Shown in pieces: positions 24,559-33,490 of a stretch of 53,337 nucleotides of DNA. Position 1 is the first letter of the stretch. Each line of letters begins with the position of its first letter. The notes under the pieces are model-generated. The model was not told the DNA's origin, searched no databases, and worked only from the letters and a program-made list of their open reading frames with translations. Position numbers and translations under genes: made by a program. The DNA comes from Clostridia bacterium (GTDB taxonomy: Bacteria; Bacillota; Clostridia; Oscillospirales; CAG-272): positions 1-53,337 of the forward strand of contig JAFTIL010000014.1 in the NCBI GenBank assembly GCA_017456905.1, given 5' to 3'.

Positions 24559-25890
24559 ATGAATATGCTGATCCCCGTCCGGATCCCTCTTTCGGATGCC
24601 GTGACGCTGTACGCCATACAAACGAATCGCTTCAAGACCGCGAGGCTCAGTATCTTTACCATGACCCCTGCGGATGAGCATGAATCCCCTCTGGGGACGC
24701 TTTTGTTTGGCATTTTGCGCCGAGGAAGCGAGAAATACCCTCGCCTGTCGCTGATCAACCGCCGTTTGGACGATCTCTACGGCACGACCCTCACACTCCG
24801 CAATTTCCTGCGTGGGAATGACCATGTTCTCAGCTTTACCGCTGAGATGCTCTCAGATGCCTACGCCCTCAAGGGCGACCATCCCAATATTTTAGATGGC
24901 ACCATGGAATTGATGGCGGAGATGCTGCTCTCTCCCGTCAAGGATCAAGAAGGTATGCTCCGCGCCGAGACCGTGACGGCCGAGAAAAGAGCCATGATCG
25001 ACGGTATCCGCGCTGAGATCAACGACACGAGGACATATGCTTCCACCCGTCTCCGTCAGATCATGTGCGAAGGTGAGCCCTTCGGGTTGTCTTTGTCCGG
25101 CAGTATTCCCGAGTTGGAGGCTGTCACCCCCGAGACTGTGACGGGGCTCTTTGAGCGGCGTCTGGCCACTGCTTGTTGGGAGGTCTACTATGTGGGGAAC
25201 GAGGATCCCGAGCGGGTAGCACAAACTTTTAAGAAGGCTTTTGGAAATTTCGATCCCATCTCCCTTGATTTAGCGGACAATTCCTCGCACCTGCCACCCG
25301 CCGCGCCGCGTCGTGTGGAAGAGTCCTTCCCGGTATGCCAGGGTAAGCTGTGCATGGCTTGGTCCTCGGGTTTGACGGACGAAACACCTGTGACCGACGG
25401 TTGCGATGATTACGCCGCCGCGGTGGTGCTCTGTGAGCTTTTGGGTATCATGCAGAGCTCTCTTTTATTCCGTCGTGTACGCGAAGAGCTTGGTCTCTGC
25501 TATTACTGTGACGCCGCTTTTGAAGGCAAAAAAGGCATTTTGTCCGTGGCTTCGGGGATCCATCCCAAAAACCGCGAGGCGGCAGAGCAAGCCATTCTTT
25601 CGGTGTTCTCTTCGGTGCAAAAAGGAGAATTGTCTCCCGAAGATCTGCGCCTTGCCAAAATATCCCTTGAAAACAGCTACCGTCAGCTTCCAGACAGCCC
25701 CGCCGCCATGGAGTCCTATTGGTTTTGGCATGACCGTCAGCGCATGACCCCGCCTGCGGATCATCTGGCGCGGTTCCTTACGGTTACGCTGGAGGACGTG
25801 GTGCGGGTGGCCAACAAATTTGTCCTTGACACGGTATATTTTTTGAATGCCACCAAGGCAGGCGAGGAGGTGGACGAGGATGACGTATGA
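24559..25890 (+). CDS. M16 peptidase-like protein without zinc motif (YmfF type)
   Basis: A 443-residue M16 (pitrilysin) family member. The HxxEH zinc motif expected near residue 50 is absent, as in the non-catalytic partner of such pairs (YmfF in Bacillus; also the inactive subunit of related peptidases). The body retains the M16 repeat folds, for example LDDLYGTTLTLR, AEKRAMIDGIRAEINDTR and LFRRVREELGLCYYCDA near residue 300. It starts 10 bases after mazG with a weak ribosome binding site and overlaps the active homologue by 11 bases, in agreement with a heterodimer. Confidence 0.85.
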   Translation: MNMLIPVRIPLSDAVTLYAIQTNRFKTARLSIFTMTPADEHESPLGTLLFGILRRGSEKYPRLSLINRRLDDLYGTTLTLRNFLRGNDHVLSFTAEMLSDAYALKGDHPNILDGTMELMAEMLLSPVKDQEGMLRAETVTAEKRAMIDGIRAEINDTRTYASTRLRQIMCEGEPFGLSLSGSIPELEAVTPETVTGLFERRLATACWEVYYVGNEDPERVAQTFKKAFGNFDPISLDLADNSSHLPPAAPRRVEESFPVCQGKLCMAWSSGLTDETPVTDGCDDYAAAVVLCELLGIMQSSLLFRRVREELGLCYYCDAAFEGKKGILSVASGIHPKNREAAEQAILSVFSSVQKGELSPEDLRLAKISLENSYRQLPDSPAAMESYWFWHDRQRMTPPADHLARFLTVTLEDVVRVANKFVLDTVYFLNATKAGEEVDEDDV

Positions 25891-27184
25891 TAAAAAATTT
25901 ACTTCCGAAGCATTGGGGGAGAGCTACGAGCTTGTGACCCACAAAAGCGGCTTGCGGGTGCTGGTCTGCTCCAAGGATATGGCCACCACCTATGCGATGC
26001 TGGGTATTGATTACGGCTCAGTCGATACGCCCGTTAAAATGCCCCGAGGTCTGCCTGCGGGTAATAAAACCCCTTTGGGTGTGGCCCATTTTCTGGAACA
26101 CAAAATTTTCGAGGAGGCGGACGGTACCGCCTGCGACCTCCGCTTTGCCGAGCTGGGGGCCGAGGTCAACGCCTATACCTCCTATGATCGAACGGTCTAC
26201 TATATTTCCTGTACCCAACGGTTTGATGAAGCCCTCGCCGAGCTTTTGAGGCTGGTGTCGGCATTGTACGTTACCCGTGGGTCGGTAGCCCGAGAGAGAG
26301 CTATCATCACTCAAGAGATCCGCATGAATGATGACAGCCCCTTTGAGAGGTGTTATGCTGAGTTGCTCCGCGCCATGTATGAGAATCACCGTGTCCGCGA
26401 AGAGATCTGCGGTACAGAGGCATCAATAAAAAAGATCACGCCCGCCTTGTTGAAAGCTCACTTTGAAGCTTTCTACCGTCCCGAAAATATGGTGCTTGCC
26501 GTGTCGGGCGAAGTGACAACAGAGAATGTTATGGCTGTGGTGGATGCCTGCCTGGGAGATGTGATGCCCACGGGGGAGGTGGCCGCTGTGGATGTGGACA
26601 AACCTCAAGAGTCGCTCTTGCCGTACAAAAAGTACACCGAGATCAGTATGCAGGTGTCTAAGCCTTTGTTCTGTATCGGTGTCAAGGACGCGGATATCCC
26701 TGCCGGGCCCCAAGGACTGTTCCGTCGGGATCTAGCTATGACTGTCCTTTCGGAAATACTCTTTTCCCGTTCGGGGGCGTTTTACAACGACCTCTTTGAA
26801 GCAGGGATCATCACCCCTACCTACTCCTACGGCTCCGCCATAGGTGAAGGCTACGGTTATTTTGCCATTTCAGGTGAGGCGGATGATCCCAAACTTGTCT
26901 ACGAAAAATTCTGTGCTTATGTAGAGACCGTTAAGGCCCGCGGGCTGTCCCGCGAGGATTTTGAGCGCAGTCGCCGTATCCTTTACGGGGACTACGTTAC
27001 GGGCTTTGATGCCACAGAGGATATCGCCCAATCCCTTCTGACTTACGCCATGGACGGTATTGACCTTTTTGATTTTATCCCCACCATCCAAGGTCTGACC
27101 CTTGAAGAGATGAGCACCTTGCTTCATGATTGCTTTATCCCTGAGCGGTACGTACTTTCGGTGGTGACCCCGCTTGAATCTTAA
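25880..27184 (+). CDS. M16 family zinc peptidase (YmfH type)
   Basis: A 434-residue M16 protease with the inverted zinc motif HFLEH (His70, Glu73, His74), the downstream glutamate in ERAIITQEI (Glu146) and EVNAYTSYDRTVYY. The active counterpart of the preceding inactive homologue; the YmfF/YmfH pair of Bacillus has this order. Its substrate is unknown; related pairs mature peptides. ATG 25880 lies within the end of the previous gene after GAGGAGGTGGACGAGG. Next is lgt, 15 bases later. Confidence 0.9.
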   Translation: MTYDKKFTSEALGESYELVTHKSGLRVLVCSKDMATTYAMLGIDYGSVDTPVKMPRGLPAGNKTPLGVAHFLEHKIFEEADGTACDLRFAELGAEVNAYTSYDRTVYYISCTQRFDEALAELLRLVSALYVTRGSVARERAIITQEIRMNDDSPFERCYAELLRAMYENHRVREEICGTEASIKKITPALLKAHFEAFYRPENMVLAVSGEVTTENVMAVVDACLGDVMPTGEVAAVDVDKPQESLLPYKKYTEISMQVSKPLFCIGVKDADIPAGPQGLFRRDLAMTVLSEILFSRSGAFYNDLFEAGIITPTYSYGSAIGEGYGYFAISGEADDPKLVYEKFCAYVETVKARGLSREDFERSRRILYGDYVTGFDATEDIAQSLLTYAMDGIDLFDFIPTIQGLTLEEMSTLLHDCFIPERYVLSVVTPLES

Positions 27185-27199
27185 AAAAGGAGTGATCCT

Positions 27200-28222
27200 A
27201 TGAATACTACAACCGTTGCCTTCCCCGGCCTGGGAATTGAAGAATTTTCCTTCTCCCGCGTGGCCTTTTCCCTTTTTGGCAAGGATATTTACTGGTACGG
27301 TGTCATCATCATGTTTGGTGTGATCGCCGCCGTTCTTCATGCCTATTTTCGCTCCAAGCGTGAGGGCATCAAGGTGGACGACCTGCTCGATCTGACCATC
27401 TTTATCGTGTTTTTCGGTGTTCTGGGTGCGCGACTCTATTACGTGGTCACCACGTTAGGCAATGGCCGATATCATAGCTTTATAGACGTCATTGCCATTT
27501 GGGACGGCGGTCTGGCCATCTATGGCGGCATCATCGCGGGCGGTCTGGCCCTTGTGGTGGTGAGCCTTGTGAAGAAGATCAACGTTTTCCGCGTGCTGGA
27601 CATGGTGGGCCCCGGAGTTATGCTGGCTCAGGCGATCGGCCGTTGGGGAAACTTTGCCAACGGTGAGGCCTTTGGCTACGAGGTGGCCGAATCCAGCCCC
27701 CTGTATTTTTTGCGTATGGGCATTGTCTCGGATTTCACGGGCAGTGAGATGAAGTATTACCATCCCACCTTCCTGTATGAGTCTCTTTGGAATATTTTGG
27801 GCTTTGTTATCATCACCCTTCTATACAAGAAAAAGAAGTTCAACAGCCAGAATGCCCTTATGTATCTCTGTTGGTACGGCTTTGGACGTATGTTCATTGA
27901 AGGACTGCGTACCGACAGCCTCTACGTGGGCCCCTTCCGTATCTCCCAGGTGGTGGGTGCCGTGTGTTTTGTGGTAGCCGGCGGCCTTCTTGTGGTGGGA
28001 CTGATCATGAGGAGCAAGGGCAAGCTGGACACCCTGTTCGGCGGTCTCCTTGTGGCACCTCCCGCGCCTCTGCTTGCGGAGGGTGAGATGGTGAGCACCG
28101 AGGAAGCGGATGACGAAACAGCAGAGAAGTTTGAAGAAAACGAGACCCACGAGGAAGATCCCGCTCCTGTGCGGGATGATAACCAAGAGGAAAAAGAAAC
28201 CCAAGAAAGCGAGGAAGTTTGA
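27200..28222 (+). CDS. lgt: Prolipoprotein diacylglyceryl transferase
   Basis: Lgt attaches diacylglycerol to the lipobox cysteine of prolipoproteins, such as the CotH protein and the lipoproteins at 5860 and 6358. The 340-residue protein has about seven membrane helices, WYGVIIMFG at the start, the signature [13 protein letters not shown] (147-159) and YEPLW-like FLYESLWN. It carries an unusual acidic C-terminal tail of about 45 residues (Glu/Asp-rich, from about residue 295), absent in the 270-residue typical enzyme. AAAAAAGGAG is 7 bases before ATG 27200. Confidence 0.95.
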   Translation: MNTTTVAFPGLGIEEFSFSRVAFSLFGKDIYWYGVIIMFGVIAAVLHAYFRSKREGIKVDDLLDLTIFIVFFGVLGARLYYVVTTLGNGRYHSFIDVIAIWDGGLAIYGGIIAGGLALVVVSLVKKINVFRVLDMVGPGVMLAQAIGRWGNFANGEAFGYEVAESSPLYFLRMGIVSDFTGSEMKYYHPTFLYESLWNILGFVIITLLYKKKKFNSQNALMYLCWYGFGRMFIEGLRTDSLYVGPFRISQVVGAVCFVVAGGLLVVGLIMRSKGKLDTLFGGLLVAPPAPLLAEGEMVSTEEADDETAEKFEENETHEEDPAPVRDDNQEEKETQESEEV

Positions 28223-28223
28223 T

Positions 28224-29075
28224 ATGGCAAACATCATTGACGGCAAAGCCATCTCGGCGGCTGTGAGAGCCGAGATCACCGCAGAAACGGCAGCTTTTAT
28301 CAAAGAAACGGGTGTGACACCCGGTTTGGCCGTTGTCATCGTTGGTAGTGACCCTGCTTCTCAGGTCTACGTTCGCAACAAACGCAAGGCTTGTACCGAG
28401 GTAGGCTTTTATTCCGAGGCCTACGAGTTGCCCGAGGAAACCAGCCAGGAAGAATTGGAAGCGCTGGTTGACAAATTGAATGCCGATCCCAAGATCCACG
28501 GCATCTTGGTCCAGCTTCCCCTGCCTCGCCATTTGGACGAGCAACGCATTTTGCTTCGCATCCGCCCCGAAAAGGACGTGGATGCCTTCCATCCCTACAA
28601 TGTGGGACGCATCATGATCGGTGACTATCACTACTTGCCCTGTACTCCCGCAGGCGTGATGGAGCTCTTGAAGCGCAGCGGCGTTGACGTGAGCGGCAAA
28701 GAGTGTGTCGTTGTGGGACGTTCCAATATTGTGGGTAAACCCATGGCCATGCTTTTGCTCCAGGCTAACGGAACCGTGACCATCTGCCACAGCCGCACTA
28801 AGAATCTGGCTGACACGACCCGTCGTGCGGATATTCTGGTAGCCGCTATTGGCAAGCCCGAATTTTTCACCGCCGATATGGTGAAGGAGGGGGCCGTGGT
28901 CATCGACGTGGGCATGAACCGCCGTCCTGCTGACGGCAAGCTTTGCGGCGATGTGGACTACGCTTCTGTAGAGCCCGTGGCTTCTTATATCACCCCCGTC
29001 CCCGGTGGTGTGGGCCCCATGACGATCACCATGCTCATGCAGAATACTCTGCGTGCGGCGAAATCATCCTTGTAA
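28224..29075 (+). CDS. folD: Bifunctional methylene-THF dehydrogenase/cyclohydrolase
   Basis: A 283-residue FolD of usual size. It interconverts methylene-, methenyl- and formyl-tetrahydrofolate with NADP. Catalytic Tyr49 and Lys53 are in YVRNKRKAC; further signatures are [12 protein letters not shown], the NADP site [11 protein letters not shown] and [10 protein letters not shown] near the C-terminus. The ATG at 28224 is one base after the lgt stop, with GAGGAAG as ribosome binding site within lgt, so the two are co-translated. Confidence 0.96.
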   Translation: MANIIDGKAISAAVRAEITAETAAFIKETGVTPGLAVVIVGSDPASQVYVRNKRKACTEVGFYSEAYELPEETSQEELEALVDKLNADPKIHGILVQLPLPRHLDEQRILLRIRPEKDVDAFHPYNVGRIMIGDYHYLPCTPAGVMELLKRSGVDVSGKECVVVGRSNIVGKPMAMLLLQANGTVTICHSRTKNLADTTRRADILVAAIGKPEFFTADMVKEGAVVIDVGMNRRPADGKLCGDVDYASVEPVASYITPVPGGVGPMTITMLMQNTLRAAKSSL

Positions 29076-29091
29076 GAAAGGAAAATTTGAG

Positions 29092-29631
29092 ATGAAACAC
29101 ATTCTGATCGTGGTGGATATGCAGAACGATTTCGTGGACGGTGTCCTGGGCTCTCCTGAGGCGGTGGCGATCCTGCCCGCTGTGACGGACAAGATCGAAG
29201 GCCACGAAGGAAAAATCATTTTCACCCGTGATACCCACGGGGAGGACTATATGAACACCCGAGAAGGGAAGTATCTTCCCGTCCCCCATTGTATCGAAGG
29301 GACGAAGGGCTGGGAAATCAAGGATGAGGTGTGGAGTGCCGCCAAGGGCAAGCCCTCCGTGGAGATCATAGACAAGCCCACCTTCGGTTCCACCCGGCTT
29401 TCCGAGCTGCTAATACAGCTTCATGAGCAAGGTCTTGTGGAGACCGTGACCCTTATCGGTGTTTGTACCGATATTTGTGTCATTTCCAACGCCATGCTCA
29501 TCAAGGCGGCTCTGCCTGAGATCGATGTGGTGGTGGATGCCGCTTGTTGTGCGGGCGTGACGCCCCAAAGCCACGAGAACGCTTTGTCTGCCATGGCTGT
29601 ATGTCAGATCATTGTGGAAAACAAGCTCTGA
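29092..29631 (+). CDS. Isochorismatase-family cysteine hydrolase, nicotinamidase-like
   Basis: A 179-residue hydrolase. The catalytic triad of the family is present: Asp9 (DMQNDF), Lys95 (IDKPTFGS) and Cys129 (GVCTDICV). The segment PVPHCIEGTKGWEI (63-76) and His49 in TRDTHGEDY match the metal-binding region of nicotinamidases (PncA), which convert nicotinamide to nicotinate for NAD salvage. A role on another amide is possible. AGAAAGGAAA is about 10 bases from ATG 29092. Confidence 0.82.
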   Translation: MKHILIVVDMQNDFVDGVLGSPEAVAILPAVTDKIEGHEGKIIFTRDTHGEDYMNTREGKYLPVPHCIEGTKGWEIKDEVWSAAKGKPSVEIIDKPTFGSTRLSELLIQLHEQGLVETVTLIGVCTDICVISNAMLIKAALPEIDVVVDAACCAGVTPQSHENALSAMAVCQIIVENKL

Positions 29632-29635
29632 ATTT

Positions 29636-30775
29636 ATGGAACAAAGAAAATTGACTTTTGCCGAGTCCCTCGTGCTGGTGGCAGGAGCGGGTATCGGTAC
29701 GGGACTTCTTACCATCCCGTATGCTATCAGTAAAATAGGATTTTTCGGAACATTGACAGCACTGATCCTTGCCATAGCGGTCAGCGCTGTGCTGTATCTG
29801 ATGATCGCGGATCTTGCCCTACATTCCGAGGGCCCCTTGGATCTTATCAGCATTTTGGACCAACATTTGTTCCGCGGACGAAAGCCGCTGAAGCTGTTGT
29901 TTTTCGTCATGCTGGTGCTTTTGCTGCTGGAAAATCTGGTGGTATACATTTTGTGTGCCGCCAACGTGACAGGCGCACTGCTCGGCTGGGACACACGAGT
30001 ATCTATGGTGATCTTTTACGTGATCGCTTCGGCGGTAATGGCCTTCGGTATCAAAGGTATGGGTCTGGGAGAGAAATTCTCGGTGGCCCTCATCGGCGGT
30101 GCCGTCATTCTTTTGGGGGTGCTGGCCTGTTTTCATATCAAGGGTGAGGTAAGCTTCGGCTTTGGCCAACCCTCGGTGGTCTTCGCGGTGTACGGCCTCT
30201 TCATGTTTGCCTTTTCGGCTATTTTCTCGGTGGTGCAGGTGTGTCAGCACATCAAGCGTCCCGAACTCACCCGAAAGGCCGTGCTGGGCGGATTGGGTCT
30301 GAATGCTATCATCACGCTTTTATTTTCCTTTGCCGTGATCATAGGCTCGGACAATGTCACCGAGATCGCCATTGTCGGTTTGGCTGACGGTATCGGTATG
30401 CCTGTTGTCAAAGTGATCTGCTTAGTCATGGTGCTCATGGCCATGTTATCCTCCTTCTGGTCCGGCGGTTTGGCCTTTGCCGATGTGGTGGGTGAGCAGT
30501 TTTCGATGAAAAAAATTCCCGCCTGGCTCATTTCCACGGTACCCGCCCTGCTTCTGGCCATGTTTTTACCGCTGTCGGTGCTGGACTATATTCAAATCGG
30601 CGCAGGCGCGCTGTCTGTCATCCTTGTGATCGTGGTTCTGCCTGCTTATGTTCACGCAGTAAGCTCTGTTACCAACCCATTACTGGGCAAGGCGGCACGG
30701 AGCAAAGCTTTATTGATATTTATGGCCATCGCCATCCTTCTGATGGCTGTGTCCTCGTTGATCCCCATTGACTGA
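29636..30775 (+). CDS. APC-superfamily amino acid permease
   Basis: A 379-residue permease with about 11 membrane helices. The N-terminal GAGIGTGLLTIPYA (17-30) is the broken TM1 motif of the hydroxy/aromatic amino acid permease family (tyrosine and tryptophan carriers). It starts 4 bases after the nicotinamidase-like gene, without a clear ribosome binding site, so translation probably depends on the upstream gene. It ends 17 bases before the radical SAM cassette and could import a precursor for it, although that is context only. Confidence 0.8.
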   Translation: MEQRKLTFAESLVLVAGAGIGTGLLTIPYAISKIGFFGTLTALILAIAVSAVLYLMIADLALHSEGPLDLISILDQHLFRGRKPLKLLFFVMLVLLLLENLVVYILCAANVTGALLGWDTRVSMVIFYVIASAVMAFGIKGMGLGEKFSVALIGGAVILLGVLACFHIKGEVSFGFGQPSVVFAVYGLFMFAFSAIFSVVQVCQHIKRPELTRKAVLGGLGLNAIITLLFSFAVIIGSDNVTEIAIVGLADGIGMPVVKVICLVMVLMAMLSSFWSGGLAFADVVGEQFSMKKIPAWLISTVPALLLAMFLPLSVLDYIQIGAGALSVILVIVVLPAYVHAVSSVTNPLLGKAARSKALLIFMAIAILLMAVSSLIPID

Positions 30776-30792
30776 GAAGGGAGTTTGAAATT

Positions 30793-32166
30793 ATGAAAAT
30801 TGCCCTGATAGCTCCTGCAGGTGCTATGCATCGCTATAACGGTGCCTTCCATAAGGGACTGCACTACGCGCCCATTACCCTGGCCCTTCTGGCCGCTCTT
30901 GTTCCCTCGGAGTTGAAGGCCGAGGTGGTGATTTATGATGAAACTGCCGAGGCTATTCCGTTGGAAAACGATGCTGACATTATCGCCATTACCTGTATTA
31001 CGGGCACCTCTTCTCGTTGTTACAAGTACGCCGATTACTTTCGCGCCAAAGGCAAGACCGTTCTTTTGGGCGGCGTGCACCCCTCCTTGATGCCCGAAGA
31101 GGCGGCGGCACACGCAGACAGCATTTTGCTTGGCCTTGGCGAAAAGACTTTCCCCCAAGCCCTCCTGGATATCCGTGACGGATGCCTGAAGCCTGTTTAT
31201 CACGGCTCGGGATGTGTGGATATCGCGGGACGTCCCTTGCCCAGGAAGGATCTGCTGAATAAGAAAAAATACATCACCCTCAATACCGTGGAGGCCGTGC
31301 GGGGCTGTAACCATTCCTGTACCTTCTGTGCTTACCCTGCCGCTTTTGGAAAGCGGGTCATTACCCGCCCTGTGGCCGACGTGGTGGCTGAGATCAAGTC
31401 CTTCAAGGGTAAGGAGGTCATTTTCCCGGATGTCAACTTGATCGCAGACGTGAAGTACGCCAAGGAGCTGTTTACCGCTCTTATCCCTCTCCAAAAATGG
31501 TGGTTCGGTCTGACCACCACCGCCATCGGCCACAACGACGAGCTGTTGGATATCTTCAAAAAGAGTGGTTGTAAGGGTCTGCTTGTAGGCTTCGAGTCTG
31601 TCAACCAGGAGACGCAGCAGAGCATTCACAAGGGTGTCAATCGGGTGGGTGAGTATAAAGCGCTCATGGATAAGCTCCACCGCAAGGGTATCATGGTCAT
31701 GGGTTGCTTTGCCTTCGGCGGCGACGAGGACGGCCCCGATGTATTCAAACGCACCGTGGATCTGTGCGTGGAGGCGAAGATCGACCTGCCGCGCTTTTCC
31801 ATCATCACACCTTTCCCCGGCACTGAGTTCTATCGTGAGTTGGAGTCAGAGGGGCGTATTCTGGAACGGGACTGGTCTATGTATGACGTGGAGCATTGTG
31901 TATACCGCCCCAAGCAGATGACCAAGGAAGAGCTGGAGGCAGGGATCGCCTGGGCGTGGAAGGAGACCTATTCCTTGAAAAATATATGGAAACGCCTGGA
32001 TCTGACCAAGCCTCGCACCCTCAAAAGTGTCTATATGCTGGTGAATATCGGCTACCGCAAGTACGCCAAGCACTTTGAGATCTTCGGTGCTGAGGTGATG
32101 TCGGATAACAGCGATATTCCCGATGCTTCCACGGTGGCTCAAGGAGAGCTTGAAAAATGCAGGTGA
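30793..32166 (+). CDS. B12-binding-domain radical SAM protein, cassette member 1
   Basis: A 457-residue protein of the cobalamin-type (class B-like) radical SAM group. Residues 1-140 form the Rossmann-like B12-binding domain, with MKIALIAPAGAMHR, ADIIAITCITGTS and the family motif LLGGVHPSLMPEEA (91-104). The SAM domain has CNHSCTFC (Cys172, Cys176, Cys179), then TTTAIGH, GLLVGFESVNQET (about 256-268) and CFAFGGDEDG. A basic C-terminal region (about 385-457) resembles that of its neighbours. Members of this group methylate or rearrange unreactive carbon or phosphorus centres. AGAAGGGAG lies about 9 bases before ATG 30793. Confidence 0.88.
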   Translation: MKIALIAPAGAMHRYNGAFHKGLHYAPITLALLAALVPSELKAEVVIYDETAEAIPLENDADIIAITCITGTSSRCYKYADYFRAKGKTVLLGGVHPSLMPEEAAAHADSILLGLGEKTFPQALLDIRDGCLKPVYHGSGCVDIAGRPLPRKDLLNKKKYITLNTVEAVRGCNHSCTFCAYPAAFGKRVITRPVADVVAEIKSFKGKEVIFPDVNLIADVKYAKELFTALIPLQKWWFGLTTTAIGHNDELLDIFKKSGCKGLLVGFESVNQETQQSIHKGVNRVGEYKALMDKLHRKGIMVMGCFAFGGDEDGPDVFKRTVDLCVEAKIDLPRFSIITPFPGTEFYRELESEGRILERDWSMYDVEHCVYRPKQMTKEELEAGIAWAWKETYSLKNIWKRLDLTKPRTLKSVYMLVNIGYRKYAKHFEIFGAEVMSDNSDIPDASTVAQGELEKCR

Positions 32167-32170
32167 GCCT

Positions 32171-33490
32171 ATGAGGATTTTGTTTATTACCCCTTATGAT
32201 AACAACTACCGCTACAGATCCGCTTTCAAAAAGTCTCTCAGCTATATGCCCCTTACTATGCCCTACCTGGCCGCCTTGATCCCCGAAGCATACCATGCTG
32301 AATGTATGGCCGTGGACGAGGGCGTACAGAAGACAAACTATGAAAGCATGGGACATTTTGATATCGTGGCCATAACTGCCGTTACCTCCTCCGTGATGCG
32401 GGGCTACGAACTGGCGGCGTATTTCAAGGGGAAGGGAAGCTATACCGTCATGGGCGGGCACCACGTTACCCTTCTTCCCGAGGAGGCCATGGCCCACGCC
32501 GATACGGTTCTGACAGGCCCTGCCGACCGCGTGTTTCAAGAGTTTCTTGCCGACTGGATCAATGGAAGCCCCAAACCCCGCTACGACGGCACCCATGCAG
32601 ATATCAACTCTGCCCACGTCATCCCCTGCCGTGAGCTGATGGACAAGCGTAAATATATCGGTGTTCCTACGGTCATTGCCAATTTCGGATGCACGAACCG
32701 TTGTGAATTCTGTGTCATCAATTCCTTTTGGGGCGGAAAGCACACCACTCGATGCATTGACGAGGTGTTGGATGAGATTCGAGGGCTTAAAAGCAAATAT
32801 ATTTTGTTCCTTGATCCTTCTCCCACCTCCAACCCCGTGTATGCCAAGGAATTTTACCGTGCTCTCATCCCCTTGAAGATCAAATGGGCAGGACTTTGCA
32901 CCACAGACGTTTTGGACGACCCCGAGCTTTTTGAACTTATGATTCGGAGTGGGTGCATCGGCATCCTCATGGGATTTGAGACCTTTAATGAGGATAGCCT
33001 GCAGGAGGCGCATAAGAAAAACGAAGTGGAGAAATATAAGACGGTGGTGGAGGCCTTCCACAAGCAAGGCGTCACCATTTTAGGCACCTTCATGCTGGGC
33101 TTTGACGGAGATACCCGTGAGACCCTGGAGAAAATGCCCGACTACATAGAGGAGATCGGCGTGGATATCCCTCGCTTTGCCATCCTTACCCCGTATCCGA
33201 ATATGCCCATCTTTGAGCGCTTGGAGGCGGAAGGGCGTATTCTGTCCCGAAATTGGCGGGATTATGACAGCATCCATGCCGTCTATGCCCCGAAGCATAT
33301 GTCTGCGCAGGAGCTGGAGGCAATGCTGATCTCTGTGTCTAACGAATGTTATACCGCCAAGCGTATCTGGCGCAGAGCTTTGAAAAACCGATACGGCGGG
33401 CTCATCAAGTTTGCTGTTAATATTGGCTTCCGAAGCTATAACAAAAAGGTAGAAAAGACTTTGAAAAAGGATTGGAGCGTGAAATCATGA
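32171..33490 (+). CDS. B12-binding-domain radical SAM protein, cassette member 2
   Basis: A 439-residue paralogue of the preceding protein. The B12-binding-type domain has MRILFITPYDNNYRYRS, FDIVAITAVTSS and VMGGHHVTLLPEEA (93-106). The cluster motif is CTNRCEFC (Cys174, Cys178, Cys181), and LMGFETFNEDS with FMLGFDGD follow. The C-terminus again carries FAVNIGFRSYNKK, parallel to LVNIGYRKYAKH in member 1. The gene starts 4 bases after member 1 and overlaps member 3 by ATGA, so the three proteins are probably made together. It is more alike to member 1 than to member 3 by eye. Confidence 0.88.
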   Translation: MRILFITPYDNNYRYRSAFKKSLSYMPLTMPYLAALIPEAYHAECMAVDEGVQKTNYESMGHFDIVAITAVTSSVMRGYELAAYFKGKGSYTVMGGHHVTLLPEEAMAHADTVLTGPADRVFQEFLADWINGSPKPRYDGTHADINSAHVIPCRELMDKRKYIGVPTVIANFGCTNRCEFCVINSFWGGKHTTRCIDEVLDEIRGLKSKYILFLDPSPTSNPVYAKEFYRALIPLKIKWAGLCTTDVLDDPELFELMIRSGCIGILMGFETFNEDSLQEAHKKNEVEKYKTVVEAFHKQGVTILGTFMLGFDGDTRETLEKMPDYIEEIGVDIPRFAILTPYPNMPIFERLEAEGRILSRNWRDYDSIHAVYAPKHMSAQELEAMLISVSNECYTAKRIWRRALKNRYGGLIKFAVNIGFRSYNKKVEKTLKKDWSVKS

